The notes beneath the pieces were generated by a model, which had not been told where the DNA came from, did not search any database, and was given only the letters and a program-made list of their open reading frames with translations. A program made the position numbers and the translations under genes. Of a stretch of 64,000 nucleotides of DNA, positions 1 through 13,000 are shown in pieces (positions within the stretch are counted from its first letter, which is position 1; each line of letters starts with the position of its first letter). Origin of the DNA: Pegoplata infirma (Eukaryota; Arthropoda; Insecta; Diptera; Anthomyiidae); NCBI GenBank assembly GCA_963921195.1, contig OY992537.1, positions 62,236,400-62,300,399 on the forward strand. Reading direction: 5' to 3'.

Positions 1-745
1 GGTTGGTATTGCAATGCAGCCAAATCGGTCCAGTGGTTCAAAAGTTATGAGCAAAAGACTGAATTTCGGCAAGGGTTTTTTGTGAATTTATGAGATAAAA
101 AGCACTATAACTTTCGAAAATCAATTCTGAGGATGCGGAAGCTTGGCATATATATATTTCGTTCCTCCAGCCTAGTTCGTATTGAATTTCACCCAAATCG
201 GTCCAGTGGTTCAAAAGTTATTACCAAAACCGTGAATATCAGATTAGCTTCACCTTAAATTCACGTGGTGAAAACCTGTTTTACAACCATTGTTAAGTCA
301 CAAAAATATTTTAAAACGTATTTTCGTCACTCAAAAATATTTTTATACCAAAACAAAAAAAAATACACTTGAAAAAAATGTTACACTCAAAAAAAAAAAA
401 TTAGTAAATTTTTTTTTAATGTAAAATTCAAAAAAAAATTTACACTCAAAAAAAAATTTACACTCAAAAAAAAAAATTAGTTTTTTTTTCAAAAATTACT
501 AAAAAAAATTTTACACTCAAAAAAATAGTAAATTTTTTTTTGAATGTAAAATTCGAAAAAAATTTTACACTCAAAAAAAAAAATATTTTTTTTTTTTTAA
601 ATTACTAAAAAAAAATTTTTTTACACAAAATAAAATATTTCTAATCAAACTGTTATTTTTTTACGTTAGAAAATTTACTATCACTTAAAATGGGCATTGT
701 GGAGGGTATTCATAGATTCGGCCAAGTCGAATTTAACTTTTCTAC
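1..745. repeat. Dispersed fly repeat with A-run/ACACTC core
   Basis: Starts with two copies of a CAAATCGGTCCAGTGGTTCA-type sentence and ends in GGAGGGTATTCATAGATTCG, which recurs at about 62.99 kb. The middle (355-640) is a simple array of A-runs, T-runs and ACACTC. Degraded copy; no coding signal. Confidence 0.6.
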
Positions 746-2795
746 TTGTTAATATCTAGGACTATTTTTTCAGCAGACACAAAAAGAAGAATTTTTAAAG
801 AAGAATTTTTAAAAAAGTATTTCTTTCCGAATGTTATTTCCGCGGGAGGATCGTACAGTCCAATTTTCAAGTATCAGGACCCTTAGTTCAGCAGATTCAA
901 AATTGCTCTATTTTCCCCTCTTTTTCCCCTTAAAAGAGGAATTTTTAAAAAAAGTATTCCTTTCCGAATGTTATTTCCGCGGAAGAATCGTACATTCCAA
1001 TTTTCAAGTATCTAGGACCATTACTTTAGCATATACAAAATTGCACTACTTTCCCCCTTTCTTTCCCTTAAATGCGAAATTTTCAAAAAATTACTTCTTT
1101 TAGAATGTTATTGCCGCGAGATGATCCTATATTCCCAATGTCATGTTTCTAAGACCATTAATTTAAAGTTTAGCAAATTGCCCTATTTTCCCCCTTTTGG
1201 GCCTCCTTAAAACCAAAATTTTAAAAAAATATATTTTTCAAAAAATAATTGCCGCAAGAGCATCCAGATTCAAAATTTCAAGTTTGTTCAGAAGATACAA
1301 AATTGCATTATTAAACCCCTTCTTCCCACCACCCCACCCTTATAAAAGGATTTTTCAAAATATTACTTTTTACAAAATGTTTTTTCCGCGAGAGTAGAGT
1401 TTAAATTTCAAGTTTTTGGGACCATTCGTTTAGCAGATACGAAATTGCCCTTCTTTCCCCATTTTTCCCCCTTTAAAAACGAATTTTCAAAAATGTACTT
1501 CTTTTAGAATGTTATTTTCGGGATAGGATTGTTCATTTAAAATTATAAGTATCTAGGACCATTAGTTCAGCCGATACAAAATTGCCCTACTTTCCCCCTT
1601 TTTCCCCGTAGAAGCGTAATTTTTAAAAAAGTTTTTCTGTAACAATGTTATTTCCGCGAGAGGATCGTACGGTTGAAATTTCAAGTATCTAGGACCATGA
1701 GTTCAGCAGATTCAAAATTACCCCATTCACCCCTTTTTCCCCCGGAATTTTCAAAAAGTACTTCCTTTAGAATATTATTTCCGCGAGAGGATTGTACAGT
1801 TCAAATTTCAAGTATCTAGGACCATTAGTTCAGCAGATACAAAATTACCCTACTTTCCACCTTTTTCCCCGTAGAAGCGGATTTTTTGAAAAGTTCTACT
1901 TTAAGAATGTTATTTTCGCGAAAGGATCGTACAGTTTAAATTTCAAGTATTAAGAACCATTAGTTCAGCAGATTCAAAATTGCCCTACTTTACCGATTTC
2001 CCCCCAGAATTTTGAAAAAGTACTTCCTTTAGAATGTTATTTCAGCGAGAGGTTCGTTCACTCCAAATTTCAAGTATCTAGGACCATATTTTCAGCATAT
2101 ACAAAATTGCCCTACCTTCCTCTTTTTTCCCCTTTAAAGCGGAATTTTCAAAAAAGTACTTTTTTCAGAATGTTATTTCCGCGAGAGGATTGTGCAGTCC
2201 ACGCGAGAGGATCGTGCAGTCCTATTTGTTTAGCAGATACAAACCGGAATTTTCAAAAAGTACTTCTTTCAGAAAGTTATTTCCGCGAGAGGATCGTACA
2301 GCCCAAATTTCAAGGATCTACGACCATTAGTTCAGCAGACACAAAATTATCCTACTTTCCCCTTTTTCCCCCTTAGAAGTAAAATTTTCAAAATAGAACT
2401 TTCTTCACAATGTTATTTCCGCGAAGGATCCCATAGTCAAAATTTTTAAGTTTCTGGGAAAATTAGTCCAGAACATTCAAAGTGTACCAAATTGTCCTAT
2501 TATCCCCCTTTTTACCACCCTAGAAGCGGGATTGAAAAAAAAACTTTGTTTCGGAATGTTTTTTCCGCGAGAGGATCTTATAGTCCAAACTTTAAGTTTC
2601 TAGGACCATTAGGTCAGAGAAATGCAAATGTACCAAATTTCCCAATTTTCCCCCTTTTCCCCTTCTTAGAAGTGCCTTTTTAAAAAAGTACTTTCTTAAG
2701 AATATTATTTCCGCGAGAGGATCCTATAGTCCAAATTTCAGGTTTCTGGGACCATTAGTTCACAATATAGAAAATGTTCAAAATCGTCCTATTCC

Positions 2796-3092
2796 CCCCC
2801 AAAAAAAAAATTTTTTGAGTGAAAAAAAATTTTGAGTGAAAAAAAATTTGAGTGAAAAAAAATTTGTAAAAAAAAAATTTGAGTGAAAAAAAATTTTGAG
2901 TAAAAAAAAATTTTTGAGTGAAAAAATTTTGAGTAAAAAAAAAATTTTTATTGAAAAAAAATTTTGAGTAAAAAAAAAAAATTTGAGTGAAAAAAAATTT
3001 GTAAAAAAAAAATTTGTAAAAAAAAAATTTTTGAGTCAAAAAAAAAATTTTGAGTGAAAAAAAAATTTTGAGTGAAAAAATTTTAGTAAAAA
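2796..3092. repeat. Low-complexity (A-run TTTTGAGTG) array, copy 1
   Basis: Runs of A, then T, then GAGTG at about 17 bp spacing, inserted into one unit of the 140 bp array. It encodes only a Phe/Leu-rich artefact frame on the minus strand. Confidence 0.75.
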
Positions 3093-3302
3093 ATTGTTTT
3101 TTCCCCGAGAGGATACTATAGTTCAAATATCTTGTTTCTAGGACCATTAGTTCAAAATTCACCAAATTGCCATATTTTCCCCCTTTTTGTCCCCAAACCG
3201 GAATTTTCAAAAAAGTACTTTTTTCAAAATGTTATTTCCGCGAGAGTATCCTTTATTCAAAATTTCAAGATTGTAGGACCATTAGTTCAGAAGATACAAA
3301 AT

Positions 3303-3597
3303 GTAAAAAAAATTTGTAAAAAAAAAAAATTTTGAGTGAAAAAAAAATTTGAGTGAAAAAAAATTTTTGAGTGAAAAAAAATTTTGAGTAAAAAAAAATT
3401 TTTGAGTGAAAAAAAATTTTGAGTAAAAAAAATTTTTAGTGAAAAAAAAATTTTGAGTAAAAAAAAATTTGAGTGAAAAAAAATTTGTAAAAAAAAAAAA
3501 TTGTAAAAAAAAAAAATTTTGTAAAAAAAAAATTTTGAGTCAAAAAAAAATTTTGAGTGAAAAAAAATTTTGAGTGAAAAAATTTTAGTAAAAAAAT
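3303..3597. repeat. Low-complexity (A-run TTTTGAGTG) array, copy 2
   Basis: Same motif and length as the array at 2.8-3.09 kb and with the same flanking array sequence, so the two probably arose by duplication of a whole array segment. Confidence 0.75.
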
Positions 3598-4257
3598 GTT
3601 TTTTCCCCGAGAGGATACTATAGTTCAAATATCTAGTTTCTAGGACCATTTGTTCAAAATTCACCAAATTGCCCTATTTTCCCCCTTTTTGTCCCCCTTA
3701 AAACCGGAATTTTCAAAAAAGTACTTTTTTCATAATGTTATTTCCGCGAGAGTATCCTATATTCAAAATTTCAAGATTGTAGGACCATTAGTTCAGAAGA
3801 TACAAAATGTACCAACTTGCCCTATTTTCCCCCTCCCCCCCACCTTAGAAACGGAATTTTCAAAATATTACTTTTTCCAAAATGTTATTTCCGCGAGAGG
3901 GTCCTAGACTTAAAATTTCAAGTTTCTGGGACCATTTGTTTAGAATATAAAAAATGTACCAATTTGCCCTATTTTCCCCTTTTTCCCCCCCTTGGAGGCG
4001 GAATTTTCCAAAAATATTTTTTGTCGAAATTTTATTTCCGCGAGAGGATCCTAGAGTTCAAATTTGAAGTTTCTAGGACTATTAGTTCAAAAGATACAAA
4101 ATCCCCCAAAGGGCCCTATTTTCCCCCTTTTGCCCCCCTTAAAATCGGAATTTCCAAAAATCCCTTCTTAGTGGGTGGTTTTGTCGGGAGCCGAACCTAC
4201 ATTCCAAATTTCAAGTCTCTAGCTTCAGCGGTTTGGGCTGGGCGATGATTATTGCCA

Positions 4258-4309
4258 ATCAGTCAGTCAGTCAGTCAGTCAGTCAGTCAGTCAGTCAGTC
4301 AGTCAGTCA
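4258..4309. repeat. (CAGT)n microsatellite closing the tandem array
   Basis: About twelve CAGT units followed by CACCACACTC and TATATATATAGATTA, an ending common in dipteran dispersed repeats. It marks the right edge of the 140 bp array. Confidence 0.85.
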
Positions 4310-4387
4310 CCACACTCTTTTATATATATAGATTAGAAATTTAGTAGGTAATTATATTATATTAGAAATTTAGTAGGTAATCAAATT

Positions 4388-4826
4388 TTGTATTCACAAA
4401 TCATCATTCCAAATTTCAAAGGAATCGGGTCAGTTCTTCTGGTAGTCCCCATACAAAACACCCTCCCGATATTCACATAATTTCCTCAAAATTCATAAAA
4501 AATAGAAATATTTGATAAAAATTTAATTTTTAGGTGTTAAACGTGTACTTTAGTAACCTAATCAAATCGGAATATAATAGGACCATTTTTGAACTTAGTC
4601 CCCCATATAAAAATTTCAACCGATATTTAGTTAAATCGGTCTATTGACAAAAAATAAACCAATTCCACTAAAATTTGATCTGTGTGTGTTTCCTACACTA
4701 AATAAAGACCTAACAAAAGACAGATCCAATCGGTCCATGTTTGGACTTGGGACCCATTTTCCGGAAAACACAGGTGTAGGGTATCATATGGTCGGTCTTG
4801 ACCGACTATAACTTTCTTACTTGTTT
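4388..4826 (-). repeat. GACCGACC dispersed repeat, truncated copy
   Basis: Reads on the minus strand CAAGTAAGAAAGTTATAGTC, GGTCAAGACCGACCATATGA and TACCCTACACC, as in the longer copies at 18.46 and 24.90 kb. The distal part, with the GACGGACG run, is missing. Confidence 0.75.
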
Positions 4827-4849
4827 TACATGTAAATGTATAACATTTC

Positions 4850-5150
4850 CAAGGTAATTTTACAAAAAATATCTAGTTAGGTTACGAGAATTCCTTGTAA
4901 TTGTCGAATCAAAAAAGTTGTAAATTTACTATTTTATTGGTAAAAAACTTGTAAAATTACAAAAAAGCTCGTAGTTTTTGTTACAAATTCTCGTAATATA
5001 GGATGTAGCGCAAAATCTAGAAAAATCACGAGAATTCCTTGTAATTGTCGAATCAAAAAAGTTGTAAATTTTTAATTTTATTAGTAAAAAGCTTGTAAAT
5101 TATTTTACGAGGTTTTTTTGGTATTTTTACAAGATTTTTTTTGTATGTAC
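4850..5150. repeat. GAGAATTCCTTGTAA repeat, two tandem copies
   Basis: GAGAATTCCTTGTAATTGTC plus AATCAAAAAAGTTGTAAATT occurs at about 4885 and 5037. Related copies lie at 24.5-24.69 kb and, more diverged, at 11.3-11.48, 21.25-21.37 and 21.64-21.91 kb. Confidence 0.65.
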
Positions 5151-5279
5151 GAAACAAAATTTGAAATTTTAGATTTGACGGGACGCCCTATTAGATATCT
5201 CTTGATATTTACCTGATCTGTCAAATCGGAGAATGCCACTGGATTCTACGACTGGGCGTTTTGGTGTGTTAATTTCACG

Positions 5280-5775
5280 CACTCAGAAAATTATGTAAGT
5301 TACTACATGTTAGTTATTTGTATATTTTACAGTAGTTAGTTGTTTTCAACTACAAAGTCAGTTGTTTTTGTATGAAAAATTTCAACAACTATTTCTGTTA
5401 GTTATTTTAAGTCGTTTTTTTTTTTTTGAACAACAAAAAAGTACTGTGATGTAGTAACAGTTATTTAAAGTAGTAAATTTTATTTTCTTTATTTCTGAAA
5501 AATTTTCAAAGTTTTTTTCCAAAATTTTTTTTTTTTTTTCTTAAATTTTTTTGAATAAAAAAATTATATATTGATTATTTTTTTACTACATTTTAGTTCT
5601 TTTGACTACAAATGTAAGTAGTTTTTACTACATAAGTCAGTTGTTTTTTGTCAGTTAAAATAACTAACATTGTTATTTGATTTAACTGAAAAAGTAGTTG
5701 ACCCCAAAACAACTTACAAAATAGTTATTTTAACTGACATATTCAGTTGATTTTACTAACATAATTTTTTGAGTG
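5280..5775. mobile_element. CACTC-ended MITE (family 1, copy 1)
   Basis: Inverted ends CACTCAGAAAATTATGT and its complement ACATAATTTTTTGAGTG, flanked by a 2 bp CG duplication. The body repeats GTTAGTTATTT and AACTACAAAGTCAGTTG. An inverted copy is at 44901-45482. CACTC ends with 2 bp duplications suggest a non-autonomous CACTA/CMC-type element (inference). Confidence 0.75.
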
Positions 5776-6763
5776 CGTACTTACAGTGTAATTATTTCAT
5801 TGTATCATTTTGACAGCATTTTTAAATTCTGCTTTTTCGATGTGACTTTATAAGTTGAATTCAAATAAGAACAACTAGTTTTAAAATTTTCTGTATTTTT
5901 CTGTAATTTATTATCATATTTTAATATCATAACTTTCCTTTGGAAATAGTATAGTAAATTGTTACAAATTTAGATAAAATATTATATGTATGTATTTATA
6001 AAGTAAGTATATAGTAAATATTTATTTATATATAAAAAGTGCATACATAATAAGTCTTTAATGTTTAAAACAAAAAAATTGTAATAAAAGTTAACATAAT
6101 GTATATTTTTTTTGTTTTAATATTTGTACACCGAGAAAATAATAAGGAAACTGAATTGGGTGAGGGTGTAATAAACGAATTTTCGGTTTCTGTAGAAAGT
6201 AATCGCAAAGAAACCAAATAGATTTTTGAATAAGATTTTCAAAATTTTTTTAAATATTTGAAAAATACATCTATCATATTTTAATAGCTGTAAAATAATG
6301 ATTTTTTTCATTAGATCACTTCTTTTGCCATAAAAATTATGAATTATTGCTTTTAATGAAATTTCAATTATTAAACTTTGACCAAATTCAGTTGGCACAT
6401 TTTTTTCCTCTGTGTATTTTATAAAATTATTTACATATTAATATTTTTTTCGCGATAATAGTTTACAGTAACAAGTTTTTAAATTTAATTATTTAACAGA
6501 AAAATGGTAAAAAATATATTCCATTTTTTACAAATTATTTACATTAATAATAAAATTTTCTAATTTCCTAGTTATAAAGAAATTAAATGGAAAATATTTC
6601 AAGCCTCTCTCTCGTTTTAAGTACAGGCTAGAAATACTTTAATAGTTTTAACTAATGGCTGACATATTGGATTTTGTTGTTATTATTATTTATAGTAATT
6701 CAAAATTATTTTGAGAATATACTAAATGTGTGTTTTTTTCATAAAAAAATTATTAATATTAAT
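5776..6763. other. AT-rich 3' flank of the peroxidase gene
   Basis: No gene, no strong repeat. This should include the 3' UTR and end of the peroxidase transcript; a minus-strand open frame at 6117-6398 has no recognisable domain and very AT-biased codons. Confidence 0.4.
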
Positions 6764-7000
6764 TTACAATGCTGCTATGAATGGGGTTAGATCGGGGAAT
6801 TTGAATAAATTTTCTGGCCTTGAACGTTGAACACGTGACTGTACTTGTCCTTGACGTGATTGAGCATTGAAATTACCATTTTGTCCGTTAAGATAAATGC
6901 CACATTGGGAATTACATACTTCATCACGTAAAATAGCGTCTTTGGGCCATTGTCTTATCAATTGTCCACAATCGGTAATGCGTAGAGAAGCACATTGAGC
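6764..7000 (-). CDS. Peroxidase gene last exon K with stop
   Basis: Residues 1299-1376 then TAA (6764-6766). AQCASLRITDC completes the VWC-like pattern of exon J; QLIRQWPKDAILRDEVCNSQC adds two more Cys before a Gln/Arg-rich tail ending FIAAL. The acceptor has a long CT tract. No clear AATAAA is seen in the first few hundred bases downstream, so the 3' end of the transcript is not placed. Confidence 0.88.
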   Translation of the reverse strand, partial: AQCASLRITDCGQLIRQWPKDAILRDEVCNSQCGIYLNGQNGNFNAQSRQGQVQSRVQRSRPENLFKFPDLTPFIAAL

Positions 7001-10000
7001 CTGTTAAGAGAGGAAGAGAGAAAAATAAAAAAAGTTTTAGTAGAATTTTAAAATGAGAGAGAAGGAGGAAAATAAAGTAACGGCTGTTTTTCTAAGTCGG
7101 CAAACCCAATTTGTTAGGCATTACACAGTACGACAAAATCCGGTTTTTTTGAGTATACATGAGAAATCTTAACAGAATATGAAAAAAGGCCTAAAATAAA
7201 GAAATACGTGTCTCGGCGTTTTGCTTTAGCATGTCAGAATTTTGAGAAAATCGATTTTTAAGCTTCGAAGGACCGTGGAGGTTCACTTGTAATGTAATAC
7301 TATTATACAAAGTTCTAAAAAACGGAATGGATGAACCGATTTTAATGCTTGAGCCAGTTTTGAAAAGGGAATTAATTTTGGATTTTTTTTTTTTATTAAA
7401 AAAAAAACATTTTTTTTCTCCGCTAGGTGGCGCTTTAATTTTCCTGTAAAGTTAAAAAATAACCAAAAATGTACGAAATTCATTAAAAATACAATGTTGT
7501 TAATTTGAAATCCAATGTGAAAAAAATATGACGTGCTAGAGCAAAACGCCGAGACACGTATTTCTTTATTTTAATCCTATTTTCATATTCTGTTAACATT
7601 TCTCATGTGTGCCACTGTCATACTGTGTTATCGGTGATAAAAATATATTTTTTTTTTTAAACGTTAAATTTTTTTAAATATTTATGCCCTCGAACCACCA
7701 GTATGGGGGTAAACTCATTTCATCATTCCATATGAAACGTATTGAAATATCAGTGGTCCCACCCCCATAAAATATATGGGGCATCCCATGTCAAATTGGA
7801 CACTTTGAATAACTTTTTTTTTAGATTTTCCCAATTTGTTTACAGTTTTTAGTACCCTTCGAAAACTCCTTCGTGGAAAATTTTTAGATATTGTTGATGA
7901 CCCGTTCAAAATATATCGAATTTTCAAAAAATTGGTATTTTGTTCCTTCACTCAAACTATTTTTACTCATAACTTCCTACATAATGGTCCAAATTGCATT
8001 TTTTTTTCAAAATTTTTGTTTTTTTTTCGTACTTTAAAAAAAAATCCAAAAAATTCTTAAATCTTAAATCTCATTTTTTTAAAATGTATGTACTCTTTGA
8101 AGTTTTTGATTTTTTTTTGTGTAAAACTTCTATCGATTCTACAATTTTTTTGCCCAATAGGATCGTGTTGTAATGATTATTACTATTTTTTAAAATTTTT
8201 TGAAAAAATTTTATTGTAATTTTCCAATCTTAGGTTAGGTTGGATAGGCGTCCGCCAATTTGGCGAATTCACTCGGAGGCCATAAGGCCCATTGTGATTC
8301 CCCTAAAATTGTATCCCTACTCCCCTCAAATATACAAAATTCTACCTCTCAAACCACCCCGATTCTCTAAGGTATTCTGCTAGAGATGTAAATGGAACAC
8401 TGTTTAGGCAATCTAGGTCATCGAAAAATCGTTGCCCCAAATACTTAAGACGACATTTCATCAGACCCGGACATTCACACGACAAGTGACTCCTCTTCCT
8501 CCTCCACCTCTCCACAACTTCTACAAAAGTCCCTGTCAGAAATTCCCATACGAACGGCCATTTGACCGATTATACAGTGTCCTGTCAGTACTCCTACTAA
8601 TAGGATAACCGTCCGTTTGCCAAAGGTAAGACGACTTTCTGTCCTCTTAGGATTTGGCAGTGGCCTGCACGTGGTCAGCGATATCCACCTATCCCTCATC
8701 CTATTCTCTGATATCCTATCAATTTCGTACATCAACTCTACTATAGGAACCGAGATATCAGGTTCCACACGTTCCCCCACCGACTCGGAGCCATTTCTTG
8801 CACATTCATCAGCTAATTCGTTACCATCGACCCCACTATGTCCAGGGACCCAGATTATCTTGACTGTGTGTTGACTGATTCGATGATGGGATTGTATACA
8901 ATTACTAACAATTCTCGATTTTACAGTGTTTGACCCTAAGGCCTTCAGAGCTGCAAGACTGTCCACAAAAATGTTGATGGCGCAAGGACTTAGGTCCTTT
9001 GTCATAATCATCTGCGCGGCTTTGTCATTTGCAAAAACCTCGGCCTGGAAAACACTACACTTGTCTGGGAGCCTTACTGAGGCCCTGATTTCGAGGCATT
9101 CAGAGTATACCCCCGAACCTGTACCCATCTCCATCTTCGATCCGTCCGCGAAAATTGAGATCGCATTCCCCGTTATATAAGAGTTTTCCGCCCAGTCTTC
9201 CCTAGTTGGTATTTGAACTTCGAAATTCCTATTTAAGTTCATCAAATCATTTTTACTGCTCCAATGATGCGTCATAGAGAGGTCATTTCCAAGACCGACC
9301 CCATTAATTTTTACGTCTAAGCATTTCTTCGGAACAAACTAATACCCTATCTTCATTTTCTAAGGGGGCTCCCACACAAAATGACATTTTTTTTAAATTT
9401 GCTCCAACCGTTCTAACTGCCCTAAGAGTGCCCTTAGAGCAATCAAATGTTTGACCGACCCACAATATTTTTTAGTTCAAACATTTTCTCTGAATACACC
9501 TACCCTCTATCTTTAACTATTAAGGCGGTCCCTATACAATTTTTTTATTTTTTGTAAATTTGTTTTATTTAATCAGCTTTTACCGGTCCAATGCACAGTG
9601 GCCGAAATGGCCAATCTAGCGGCGCTTAATTCGGAAATGTAAAATAATAAAGACTAATGCTTATTAGCGATTATAAAATTTATAAAGAATTAATTTTTAA
9701 ACAATTTTTATTTATTTTTATGTATTTTGGGAAATTTATGTGAATATTGGGAGGGTGGTTTGTATGAGGCCTATAAATTAAAATGGTTCGATTCCGTTAA
9801 AATTTAGAGCGATTGTTTATGAATATAAAAAACATTTATCGGTCGAATTTCAAGAGGATATCTTGAATACTATTGTTAGGGGTATTTAAGTAAAACTTGA
9901 AGGGGACATTTACATGGGGGCTATGGATTAACATGGATTGATTTTGTCAAAATTTAATAGGTTTTGTTCTAGCGATAAAAGAAACTTAAATTTCAAATTT

Positions 10001-13000
10001 CAGCCAAATCGATTGAAAATTGTGGTCTGTATCCCGTTTATACTGTTTATTTGAACAGGCAGATGGACCCTAAAAACCGAACAACTTGCGCGAACTAGCA
10101 CGCCATACTGAAACGTCACAACAAAAATAACCCAAAATAATATACAAAACAGGAATTGGACCGAATACGATCGAATTTCAAGAGTTGCAGTCCATGAAAC
10201 TATAGTTTATATCACAAATGTAAACTTTTATAATGAACTAATAATAAACTAGATACACACAGGCCACAAAGATTTATTTTTTAGTTAAAACATACCTTTT
10301 ACTTTCAATTAAAACTTTTTGGCTCAAAATGTATAAACAATTGACTTAAAAGTGTCAAGAAAAACTCACTGGGTAATTAGGCCCCAAATTCCTTTAATAC
10401 ACTTGCTGCAGAAAATGTATATTTGATAGCTTACAGCTGTGCGAATATTAAAAGAAAAACAAAAGTGAAAACGTTAATTTTCTCTGTAAAGTATAGGTAA
10501 TCGATACAATGCAAAACATTTATCAGTTTTAATTTTTTAATTTTGACTAAAACGCCGCTAGATCAGTGATTTCGGCCACAGTGCAATGGTGCGTCCAAGA
10601 GGGGTCATTATTGAGACCGACCCCCATTTATTTTTAACCCCCAACATTTTTGTAAAACATACTTACGCCCTATCTCCACACCCTTAGTAGGCTCCTATAC
10701 AAATTACAGTAGGAGCAAATTTAATAAAATTTTTATAAATTTTCAGAAAATTTTTAAAATCAGTCGAACGGTTTTTAAGATATCGCTATTTGAAATTTTA
10801 AAAAATGGCGGTTCAAGTTTAAGAATTAAAAAAAACAAATGAGAATGTTAAATTCGGCTGTGCCGAATCTTTTATACCCTCCAACACGTTAAAAAAATAC
10901 AGGGGCGTCTTTTTTTAGGGGGGGTAACGTCGGTGCGAGACAACCTTCCTTGATCCAAATGCAGGACTTTGAACTTCTTTTGACATAAAAATGTTTCGTT
11001 TGCTAAGCAAAAGTACAAAAAACCTATAAAAAATTACTTTTTTGAGAGGTTTGTTTAGTTCTTAAGAGGGGAGCTTTTTTCCCCCTGTTCGAACTTAACC
11101 AGCCCAATACCATAAGACATATTCGTGCCAAATTTCAGGAGTCTATCTCTTTTACTTTGGACTGTTTCGTGTCTTCCACAGACGGACAGACGGACGGACG
11201 GACGGACGGACAGACGGACATCGCTAGAATGTCTTAGAATGGATCACTGATCAATAATATATATATTTATAATTTTATTATTATTTAATATTTTTTTTTT
11301 AAACAAATTTTGAAAATTTGTAAAATTATCAAAAAAAATGTAAAATTACAAAAAAAAAATGTAAATTTCGATCATAAATTTTTTGTTAAAAAACAAGGAA
11401 AACTGTCAAATATTAGTTAAATGGGATTACGAGACTTTTTCTAGTGATTTGACAAGTTTTTTTTTGTGTGTAATACCAAAAAAATTCTAGAATTGATGTA
11501 GCGGTTTCCGAGATATCGCCACTTGAAATTTATCAACACTTTGCATGGCGGATTTCTTCGACGTTCAGGAATTTTCTTAAAAAATATCAACATTTTTTCT
11601 ATTATTTCTATATTTTATAGATATTGACTCAATATTATTGAGACAAAATTTCATTTAAACTGAATTTGAGCCAAATTTTAGTTTAGAGTTTAGAGTTTAG
11701 AATTTCGAAGAAAACAAAAACTTTGATCGAAGGGCACCACGGGTTAAAATAATTCGATTTGGCTTAAATTAATTTTAATTGAAAGTTTGTCTTAAGCTAT
11801 TTTAAAGGGTCAAGGAAAATCATTTTTTTTAGTTTCTTGACCGTAGAAAAAAATTGTCATTTTTCAAATTTCAAATAGCGATTACTCGAAAACCATTTCA
11901 CCGAATTGAAAATATATAGTCGTGTTTAGTGCATCAAAATTGAAAATTATGTATCGAGAGAAATATATTAAAAAATCCGGGATAATTTTTTCGGATTGGT
12001 CTTAGTTTTTTACTACATAATTTTTAGGTCTAGTAGAATAAAAACTTGCCCGGACACTTGGGAAAATCATGTGTTCCGCCCCTTTTGTGGCCATGGATAT
12101 TAAAAACTAGTTAAAGTAATGACAGAATTTCATTTCGTAATTGCTAAAAGCATATCAAATGATTTTGTAAACATTCATAGTAGCAGAAAGATGTTCCTAA
12201 TGTCCCGTGTCGCACAGACCGCCCCACCACCTGCTAATTATTTTTTTTATATAGTGAAAGTCAAAAAGATACGGCAAATCTAAATTTAACGCTCTCACTT
12301 TTGTATTTTTTTAAAAGCCTTGTCATCATGGTGGCGAAATATTTCATCAATATGATGAATTTTTTAAAAAGTTTCCTTAAAGAATGGAAAAAATATTTTG
12401 GACGTTTAAAATTTAACATTTTTTCTTTAAAAAAAAAAAAAAAAAATCATCAATATAATGAATCTTTTCAACATTTTTTGTAATTTGAATTAATTTTTAT
12501 ATAATGAATTGTTTTATCAAGTGACGTTGTTCATATTATAAAATAATAAATAAAATTTGATAAATTTAATAAAAATTAATGAAATACTATCATCTAAATC
12601 AGCGGTTACCAACCTATGGTACGCGTACCACTAGGGGGTACGCGAAACTGTCCGCGGGGGTACGCAAAATTTTAGTAATTTGGACATTTGTTTTAGATTA
12701 ACCTTTCAATGCTGGTTCCACATCTGGCTTCCAACGTTTTCCACAACTTTAGGTTTTTAAGAAAGTTGAGGGCAAAGTTTACAAAAAACGTATTTTTGTG
12801 CAATTAAGAGAATTTTTTTGCGATATTTTGAGATCTGACCATTTGTTTTCGATTAACCTGATGCTGATTCCGAATATCGTTCCCAAATTTTTCAAAGATG
12901 TCAGGTTTTTGAGACAATGTATGTCAAAGTTCTCAAGAAACGTGTTTTGGGCATTTTTGAGACGGTTTCTGTTAGAGTGGAAATGTCACGGAATTGTTGA

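Larger units (their letters stand above)
745..4240. repeat. Tandem array of about 140 bp units
   Basis: About 22-24 diverged copies of a unit carrying, in order, TTATTTCCGCGAGAGGATC, a TTTCAAGT..CTAGGACCATTAGTTCAG block, AGATACAAAATTGCCCTA, a CCCCTTTTTCCCC run and GGAATTTTCAAAAAAGTACTT. The CCGCGAGAGG landmark recurs near 838, 974, 1110, 1385, 1650, 1783, 2175, 2281, 2565, 2706, 3236, 3746, 3888 and 4035. Open frames here reuse the same repeated peptide and are not genes. Confidence 0.85.
7778..10735. mobile_element. Single arm of the GGGGCATTCC foldback, split by two insertions
   Basis: Follows the left arm of the intact foldback at 49527-51440 almost base for base: GGGGCATCCCATGT, ACAGTTTTTAGTACCCTTCG, AAACTCCTTCGTGG, then, after a LINE (8232-9243), CTGCTCCAATGATGCGTCAT and GGGGGCTCCCACACAAAATG, then, after a second element (9594-10583), GGTGCGTCCAAGAGGGGTCA. 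The other arm is absent. Confidence 0.8.

Noticed and set aside
831..4248. Open frames with repeated FSARGSYSP-like and FFFTQKFFF-like peptides
   Set aside because: They are translations of the 140 bp tandem units and the A/T-run arrays; the same peptide recurs in several frames and no domain is present.
8222..8242. TTAGGTTAGGTT as insect telomere repeat (also at 40202)
   Set aside because: Each is just two units at the 3' end of a minus-strand LINE; flies also lack TTAGG telomeres.
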